6,714 nucleotides of DNA from Bacteroidota bacterium (GTDB lineage: Bacteria > Bacteroidota > Kryptoniia > Kryptoniales > JAKASW01). Of this stretch, positions 1 through 4,544 are shown in pieces. The position numbers and the translations under genes were made by a program. Location of the stretch: positions 1 through 6,714 of the forward strand of contig JAJYGB010000081.1 of the NCBI GenBank assembly GCA_021785235.1, given 5' to 3'. The notes below the pieces were generated by a model. That model saw only the letters and a list, made by a program, of their open reading frames with translations. It was not told the origin of the DNA and did not search any database. Within the stretch, counting starts at the first letter, position 1. Every line of letters starts with the position of its first letter.

Positions 1-1521
1 CTCGTGGCCGGTGTGGCATTCATGTCGGCAAACATGGGGGCGTTGGAAGTTGTCGGATACGCCGGACAAGGTGCCGAGTACGGCCTGTTTGCCATGCACT
101 TTTACCTGATAGGTGCGATACCGGCGATCCTGTTTCTCGGCGTGTTCATGATGCGCTTCTATTACAGCGGCCGGATCAAGTCGACGCCGGGATACCTCAA
201 AGAGCGTTATGACGAGAAGACGCGCGTCCTGAACGCGATCTCCTTTTCCGTCATGACCGTCCTATCATCGGGCATCTCTCTCTACGCGCTCGCCCTGGTA
301 CTCAAGACGTTTCTCGGGTGGAACTGGGATATGAGCATTTGGCTGTCGGCAGGATTCGTTGCCCTGTATATTACGCTGAGCGGTCTCATGTCGGCAATAT
401 TCACGGAAGTCATACAGTTCTTCCTCATCTGGGGAGGAATACTCCTTCTGCCGATACTCGGCATCGTGGACCTCGGCGGTGCCTCGAAGGCTTTTGCGAG
501 TCTTCCGCAAGTGTACACACACCTCTGGTCGATAACGGGCAGCGCCGCGGATAACCCGATGCAGCTTGGTTGGCCGGCGCTGATCTTCGGACTCGGGTTT
601 GGGATCTCATTCGGGTACTGGACCACAGATTTTCTTATCATCCAGCGCGCTTTCTCGGCGAAAGACGTCCGCTCGGCGAGAATGGCGCCGATCATAAGTT
701 CGTATTTCAAAATCCTCCTCGGCTTCGTGGTTGTCGGGAGCGGCATGGTCGGGCTCGCTCTCATGCGTGATCCTCACAGCGGCTTCACGCTACTGCAAAC
801 AGGCGGCAAGATCAATTACGACTCCGTGATCCCGCTATTGATGATGCGCTATTTCCCGCCGGGACTCGTCGGTGTCGGAGTAACGGCGCTTATCGCGATG
901 TTCATGGCGGGGCAGGCCGGCAACATGAGCGCTTTCAATACGGTCTGGACTTATGACATCTATCAGTCGGTAATTAACAAAACCGCCTCCGAAAAACATC
1001 TTATCTGGATGGGACGGGTCGCAACGGTAGTCGGAATTCTTCTCAGCATCATAGGCGCTTACTGGGCGCGAAGCATGCCGACGATAATCGATTATCTCCA
1101 GGCGATCGCCTCCTGGATACTCGCGCCGGCGGTGGCCGTGATACTCCTCGGTATGTTCGTCAAGTGGGTATCTCCCGACGGTGCGTTCTGGGGAATGCTG
1201 ATCGGGACTCTCGTCTCTTTCGCGATGTTCATGGCGCTTCAGCTCGGATGGATAACGCCTGGAGCGATCGCTCCAGGCGGACAGGCAAGCCCGATGGCCG
1301 CGAATTTCTGGCGTGCGTTGTGGGCATGGTTGATCAGCTCGGGGATCGCGATGGGGGTTAGCACTTTTACCAGGAAGCGTCCGGAGAGTGAATTGGTCGG
1401 GTTAGTCCGGGGCCTTACTAAAGAGGTGGAAGTCGCTGAAGTTCCCCTTCTTAAACAGCCGGTCTTTTGGGCATCCATCACGCTCGTTATCCTGGTCGGT
1501 TTGAATATCTGGTTATGGTAA
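1..1521 (+). CDS. Sodium:solute symporter (SSS) family permease, N-terminus cut by window edge
   Basis: Inner-membrane transporter of the SSS (SLC5-like, LeuT-fold) family, presumably importing a sugar or organic acid; the substrate is inferred only from the neighbouring rhamnose genes. The frame is open from base 1. The GTG at base 4 lies inside a first conserved helix and is not a real start; by comparison with vSGLT about 45-60 residues are missing. Counting that GTG as residue 1, the unwound TM1 motif (SANMGALEVVGYAG, 8-21), STPGYLKERYD (60-70), TEVIQFF (134-140), FLIIQRAFSAKDV (210-222) and TYDIYQ (316-321) are family hallmarks. Some dozen hydrophobic segments run to NIWLW at the C-terminus. 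The Asn of TM1 (N10) is kept, but the TM8 positions matching the vSGLT Na2-site serines are A302-G303, so sodium coupling is doubtful. The loop at 418-426 is encoded by a perfect 24-base palindrome. A small membrane protein follows after 21 bases, so the two are probably co-transcribed. Family assignment is confident, substrate is not. Confidence 0.93.
   Translation, partial: LVAGVAFMSANMGALEVVGYAGQGAEYGLFAMHFYLIGAIPAILFLGVFMMRFYYSGRIKSTPGYLKERYDEKTRVLNAISFSVMTVLSSGISLYALALVLKTFLGWNWDMSIWLSAGFVALYITLSGLMSAIFTEVIQFFLIWGGILLLPILGIVDLGGASKAFASLPQVYTHLWSITGSAADNPMQLGWPALIFGLGFGISFGYWTTDFLIIQRAFSAKDVRSARMAPIISSYFKILLGFVVVGSGMVGLALMRDPHSGFTLLQTGGKINYDSVIPLLMMRYFPPGLVGVGVTALIAMFMAGQAGNMSAFNTVWTYDIYQSVINKTASEKHLIWMGRVATVVGILLSIIGAYWARSMPTIIDYLQAIASWILAPAVAVILLGMFVKWVSPDGAFWGMLIGTLVSFAMFMALQLGWITPGAIAPGGQASPMAANFWRALWAWLISSGIAMGVSTFTRKRPESELVGLVRGLTKEVEVAEVPLLKQPVFWASITLVILVGLNIWLW
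1256..1279. repeat. Perfect 24-base palindrome inside the permease gene
   Basis: The 10-base arms CGCCTGGAGC and GCTCCAGGCG flank a GATC centre with no mismatch. In mRNA this could form a 10-bp GC-rich stem with a GAUC loop. It encodes Thr-Pro-Gly-Ala-Ile-Ala-Pro-Gly-Gly in a predicted loop before the penultimate helix of the permease. The central octamer GCGATCGC also occurs at 1102-1109 and 2301-2308. No T-run follows, so it is not an intrinsic terminator. The palindrome is seen directly; any function is unknown. Confidence 0.85.
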
Positions 1522-1526
1522 TCTCA

Positions 1527-1535
1527 AAGGGAGGA
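1527..1535 (+). promoter_or_regulatory. Strong Shine-Dalgarno for the 74-residue membrane protein
   Basis: AAGGGAGGA ends 7 bases before the ATG at 1543. It selects that ATG over the in-frame ATGs at 1564 and 1573, which have no comparable purine block, and supports this small frame as a translated gene. Confidence 0.8.
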
Positions 1536-1542
1536 AATCTCT

Positions 1543-1767
1543 ATGATTGACGACGCGGTGCAAATGAAGCCGATGTGGTATTTTGTCGGCTGGGTCATGA
1601 TGATAATCGGCGGTCTTGTATTGGCTGCCGGAGTTTATTATTTCTTTTTTCCGATACACCTGGATATAGCCCTTCGCGGAATGCATATCAGCATTTGGTG
1701 GGGAGCTATCCTTATCGCGGGCGGCTTTCTGCTGACATTTTTTAACAGGAAACCGGAACCCGTGTAA
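1543..1767 (+). CDS. Small two-span membrane protein, possible symporter partner
   Basis: A 74-residue protein that I cannot assign to a named family. Two hydrophobic segments are clear: about residues 12-37 (rich in Trp, Met, Gly, ending YYFFFP) and about 50-68 (ISIWWGAILIAGGFLLTFF). A short acidic N-terminus (MIDDAVQ), a polar turn IHLDIALRGMH (38-48) and a short basic tail NRKPEPV complete it. The start is set by the strong AAGGGAGGA block 7 bases upstream. It begins 21 bases after the permease stop and reads the same way, so the two are probably made together. SSS permeases in other bacteria are known to be paired with small two-span proteins (for example the DUF485 protein YjcH with ActP, YhdT with PanF, and DUF4212 'small subunit' proteins). 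An analogous accessory role is a reasonable inference here, not shown by residue motifs. It could also be an unrelated small membrane protein. Confidence 0.82.
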   Translation: MIDDAVQMKPMWYFVGWVMMIIGGLVLAAGVYYFFFPIHLDIALRGMHISIWWGAILIAGGFLLTFFNRKPEPV

Positions 1768-1806
1768 TTTAAAATACGCCCGATGAGCTTTGATCCCTTG
1801 TGGGCA

Positions 1807-1826
1807 TTATTATCAAATGAAAATAA
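1807..1826. promoter_or_regulatory. Candidate operator: AT-rich imperfect palindrome before rhaEW
   Basis: Within the 80-base gap between the small membrane protein and rhaEW, the arms TTATTATCAA and ATGAAAATAA pair at 8 of 10 positions around a central A-A. It ends 21 bases before the rhaEW ATG. The gap is clearly more AT-rich than the surrounding genes. A TAAAAT hexamer at 1770-1775 resembles a -10 box but has no good -35 at the usual distance. A regulator binding site (rhamnose clusters commonly have a local regulator) is plausible; AT-richness alone could produce such a symmetry by chance. Confidence 0.3.
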
Positions 1827-1833
1827 GTCTTTA

Positions 1834-1839
1834 GAGAGG
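1834..1839 (+). promoter_or_regulatory. rhaEW: Shine-Dalgarno for rhaEW
   Basis: GAGAGG lies 8 bases before the ATG at 1848. The nearby ATG at 1843 reads only four codons before a stop and is not the start. This decides the 1848 start. Confidence 0.75.
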
Positions 1840-1847
1840 TTAATGAG

Positions 1848-3968
1848 ATGTCTGTAAACAAGAAACAGTTCAAGAAAGTGAGCTATCTATGGGATGACAA
1901 GAGGGCCGGTGCGCTCGCCGGCGATGAAGTCGCCCTTCTTGTGTACCGGTCTAACCTGCTTGGCGCGGACCTTAGGCTCACAAACTACGGCGGCGGGAAC
2001 ACGTCATGCAAGGCTACCGGCAAAGATCCGCTGACCGGGAAGGATACCGAAGTGATGTGGGTTAAAGGCTCCGGCGGCGACCTGGGAACCATGACAAAAG
2101 GTGGCCTGGCGGCTCTATACGTCGAGCGCCTCAGGAATCTGAAGAGCGTCTATCGTGGACTCGACCATGAAGATGAAATGGTGGAGCTTTTCAACCACTG
2201 CATTTTCGATCTCGGCTCCAAAGCTCCTTCTATCGATACTCCGTTGCACGGGTTCCTTCCATTCAAACATATCGACCACCTCCATCCGGACGCGTCGATC
2301 GCGATCGCCGCATCGAAACACGGCAAACGGATTACGGAAGAACTTTTCGGTGGGACCATAGGCTGGCTCGGATGGCAGCGCCCGGGTTTTGACTTGGCTC
2401 TCAAACTGAGGCGGCATGTCGATGAGAATCCAGGTATCCGCGGAATTATTCTCGCTTCCCATGGATTGTTCACATGGGGAGAGACTTCGTATGACTGCTA
2501 CGTCAACACGCTGCAGGTAATCGAAAAAAGCGCCGAGTACCTGGACGGCGAAATAAAAAAGCAGCGGGCAGTCTTCGGCGGCGCGGTTACCCGGTCGCTT
2601 CCGAAGGAGGAACGGGCGAAGAAGGCCGCGTCGCTCGCTCCGGTCCTGCGCGGGTATTGCTCATCGTACACGAGGATGGTTGGCCACTTCACCGACGAGG
2701 AGAGAGTCCTGGAATTTGTCAACTCGAAGGACCTCGGCAGGCTGGCGAAGATGGGGACGAGCTGCCCGGACCACTTCCTGCGCACGAAGATAAGCCCACT
2801 GGTGCTCGATCTAAAAGCCGGTGACGACACGAGTGACACCGGTTCAGTGAAGGCGAAGATAGGCCCGCAGTTCGAAGCTTACAGGAAGATGTATTCGGAT
2901 TACTACAATTCCTGCAAGCATCCGGACAGTCCTGCGATGCGCGACCCGAACCCGGTTGTGATATTATACCCGGGGGTCGGTATGTTCACCTTCGCTAAGG
3001 ACAAGCAGACCGCCAGAGTCGCTGCCGAATTTTACGTGAACGCCATAAACGTGATGAAGGGCGCGGAAGCCATTTCGGAATATGTCGCGCTGCCGAGGCA
3101 GGAGGCCTTCAATATTGAGTACTGGCTGTTGGAGGAAGCGAAGCTGTCACGAAGGCCCAAGCCGAAAGCATTGAGCGGCAGAGTGGCATTAATCACGGGA
3201 AGTGCCGGCGGCATCGGCAAAGCTATCGCGAAGAAATTCGCCGACGAGAGTGCATGCGTAGTCATCTGCGACAACGATGAGTCCAGGCTTGAAGGGGCCA
3301 AAGCCGAGTTCCAGAAGAAGTACGGCAAGGATGTCTTTATCGGCACGAAACTCGATGTCATGAAAGGGACGGATGTCCAGAAGGCATTTGACGAAGCCTC
3401 GCTGGCATTCGGCGGAGTAGACATCGTGGTCAACTGCGCAGGCCTTTCAATTTCAAAACCGTTGGAAGAGCATACCGAGAAGGACTGGGATTTGCAGTAC
3501 GATGTCATGGTGAAGGGACAGTTCCTGGTGACGCAGAAGGGTTTGGAAGTGATGCGCAAGCAGAACTTCGGCGGCGATGTCCTGAACATTGTAAGCAAGA
3601 ACGCGCTCGTGAGCGGCCCGAACAACGCCGCGTATGGTTCCGCGAAGGCCGCGCAACTCCACCTCAGCCGCCTCAACGCGGCGGAGTTCGGCAAGGACAA
3701 GATTCGCGTGAACGTGGTGAACCCTGATGCGGTGATTACTGACAGCAAGATTTGGAGCGGCGCCTGGGCGGAAGGCCGGGCAAAAGCTTACGGCGTGAAA
3801 GTGGAGGAACTGCCGGGCTTCTACGCGAAGCGGACGCTTCTGAATGAAATCATCAATCCGGAAGATATTGCCAACGCCTGTTTCGCCTTTGTCGGCGGGC
3901 TTCTTGACAAGTCGACAGGTAACGTCCTGAACGTCGACGGCGGCGTCGCCGCGGCTTTTCTGAGATGA
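1848..3968 (+). CDS. rhaEW: Bifunctional rhamnulose-1-phosphate aldolase / L-lactaldehyde dehydrogenase (short-chain dehydrogenase fusion)
   Basis: A 706-residue cytoplasmic enzyme matching the layout of the rhamnulose-1-phosphate aldolase/alcohol dehydrogenase family (RhaEW, B. subtilis YuxG type). The N-terminal class II aldolase domain (about 20-430) has the phosphate-binding loops GGGNTS (48-53) and KGSGGDLG (73-80), the PSID segment with D130 where fuculose aldolase has its catalytic Glu, likely metal ligands H144 and H146 in DHLHPD, and H205 in SHGLFTWG. It should cleave L-rhamnulose-1-phosphate to DHAP and L-lactaldehyde. A basic, proline-containing linker (434-443) leads to a short-chain dehydrogenase domain with TGSAGGIG (450-457), an acidic end of strand 2 (CDND, 474-477) suggesting NAD, NCAG (529-532), S583 and the catalytic YGSAK (Y596, K600). 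It should oxidise L-lactaldehyde to L-lactate. The usual tetrad Asn in the 'vNlkG' motif is M554 here. Its stop overlaps an ATG leading toward lutC. The downstream lactate genes support this role. Fuculose-1-phosphate as an alternative substrate cannot be excluded. Confidence 0.93.
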   Translation: MSVNKKQFKKVSYLWDDKRAGALAGDEVALLVYRSNLLGADLRLTNYGGGNTSCKATGKDPLTGKDTEVMWVKGSGGDLGTMTKGGLAALYVERLRNLKSVYRGLDHEDEMVELFNHCIFDLGSKAPSIDTPLHGFLPFKHIDHLHPDASIAIAASKHGKRITEELFGGTIGWLGWQRPGFDLALKLRRHVDENPGIRGIILASHGLFTWGETSYDCYVNTLQVIEKSAEYLDGEIKKQRAVFGGAVTRSLPKEERAKKAASLAPVLRGYCSSYTRMVGHFTDEERVLEFVNSKDLGRLAKMGTSCPDHFLRTKISPLVLDLKAGDDTSDTGSVKAKIGPQFEAYRKMYSDYYNSCKHPDSPAMRDPNPVVILYPGVGMFTFAKDKQTARVAAEFYVNAINVMKGAEAISEYVALPRQEAFNIEYWLLEEAKLSRRPKPKALSGRVALITGSAGGIGKAIAKKFADESACVVICDNDESRLEGAKAEFQKKYGKDVFIGTKLDVMKGTDVQKAFDEASLAFGGVDIVVNCAGLSISKPLEEHTEKDWDLQYDVMVKGQFLVTQKGLEVMRKQNFGGDVLNIVSKNALVSGPNNAAYGSAKAAQLHLSRLNAAEFGKDKIRVNVVNPDAVITDSKIWSGAWAEGRAKAYGVKVEELPGFYAKRTLLNEIINPEDIANACFAFVGGLLDKSTGNVLNVDGGVAAAFLR

Positions 3969-4006
3969 ACCCATCCATGAAACATGAACCGGCAGTTGTC
4001 AAATGA
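3965..4006 (+). other. 13-codon bridging reading frame between rhaEW and lutC
   Basis: An ATG at 3965 overlaps the rhaEW stop as ATGA. The frame runs 13 codons (MNPSMKHEPAVVK) and its TGA at 4004 overlaps the lutC ATG at 4003, again as ATGA. lutC itself has no clear Shine-Dalgarno. A ribosome ending on rhaEW could restart here and again at lutC, giving coupled translation. The peptide has no recognisable function. Whether it is translated is inference. Confidence 0.35.
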
Positions 4007-4536
4007 CCCAGGCTGAATTGATCGAACAATTCGTCAGGTCTGTTGCCGGCGCGGCAGCGACAGCCGAGAAGATCCCATCTGACGCCGACAGGCTCAGTGA
4101 GGCTTTGCTGCGGGCGGCGGGCGACGACGGTCTCATATTCTTTGCGTCCGCCGATGATGTCGCGCCGGAATTGTTTGCTGCGTTCAGGAAGAACGGAAGA
4201 GTGATATCCGAGCCGACGGCAGAGCAGATGAGGACTTTAAAGGTGGGAGTGACCGACGCCTTTTGCGGTATCGCCAGCACCGGCTCGGTCTGCGTCTCAA
4301 TCGGCCGCAGTCTGTCCGGACCCGCGAGCAGTCTTACCAGGAAACACATCGCGGTGGTTCACGGCAGGACGATCATCCCCCGTCCCCGCGACCTGTTTTC
4401 CGGGGAATTTCTGGGAGGCGAAGGACTGCGCCGCAGTTTCTCATTCATTACCGGGCCGAGCGCGACAGCCGACATGGGTCCGTTAGTCCGCGGCGTCCAT
4501 GGGCCGGGAAAACTTCACGTAATAGTCCTGGAATGA
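4003..4536 (+). CDS. lutC: LutC-type LUD domain protein, L-lactate oxidation subunit
   Basis: A 177-residue soluble protein of the LutC/YkgG (LUD) family, one of the three proteins (LutA, LutB, LutC) needed in B. subtilis to oxidise L-lactate to pyruvate through an iron-sulfur system. Family hallmarks are VGVTDAFCGIASTGSVCV (81-98), where LUD proteins typically carry G-x-T-x-A-x-x-x-I-A-x-T-G, and the C-terminal GPSATADMGPLVRGVHGPGK (151-170) followed by LHVIVLE. The motif usually reads GPSRTADIE; here Arg and Glu are replaced by Ala and Gly. It is shorter than B. subtilis LutC (about 240 residues), with a reduced N-terminal region, which is common outside Firmicutes. The ATG at 4003 has no obvious Shine-Dalgarno, and no in-frame upstream start was found in the 34-base gap. 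Coupling through the preceding mini-frame is likely. It lies 4 bases before the lutB fusion, so both are almost certainly one operon. The precise biochemical role of LutC is not settled even in the model system. Confidence 0.9.
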   Translation: MTQAELIEQFVRSVAGAAATAEKIPSDADRLSEALLRAAGDDGLIFFASADDVAPELFAAFRKNGRVISEPTAEQMRTLKVGVTDAFCGIASTGSVCVSIGRSLSGPASSLTRKHIAVVHGRTIIPRPRDLFSGEFLGGEGLRRSFSFITGPSATADMGPLVRGVHGPGKLHVIVLE

Positions 4537-4544
4537 GCAAATGA
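4533..4544 (+). other. Three-codon bridging reading frame between lutC and lutB
   Basis: The lutC stop overlaps an ATG at 4533 (ATGA). This frame reads Met-Ser-Lys and stops at 4542-4544, overlapping the lutB ATG at 4541 (ATGA). The pattern repeats that of the rhaEW-lutC junction. The only purine block before the lutB ATG is a weak TGGA. Restart of ending ribosomes is a plausible way to translate lutB; this is inference from layout. Confidence 0.3.

Noticed and set aside
1778..1806. Possible terminator after the small membrane protein (GCCC near 1778 pairing with GGGC near 1802)
   Set aside because: The stem is only 4 bp with a loop of about 20 bases and there is no T-run; it would not work as an intrinsic terminator.
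1102..2308. Cyanobacterial origin suggested by three HIP1-like octamers
   Set aside because: Gene content (rhamnose aldolase fusion, LUD lactate oxidation, SSS permease) does not point to cyanobacteria, and all three octamers are in-frame Ala-Ile-Ala codons.
3032..3748. Long antisense reading frame (238 codons, minus strand) opposite the dehydrogenase half of rhaEW
   Set aside because: It is a mirror of strongly biased codons in a well-supported gene, has no recognisable domain, and its Ser/Thr/Phe-rich composition is typical of antisense shadows.
4263..4544. Plus-strand frame of 93 codons overlapping lutC
   Set aside because: It overlaps the conserved LUD C-terminus in another frame, is rich in Arg/Ser/Pro as expected for a frame-shifted GC-rich gene, and matches nothing known.
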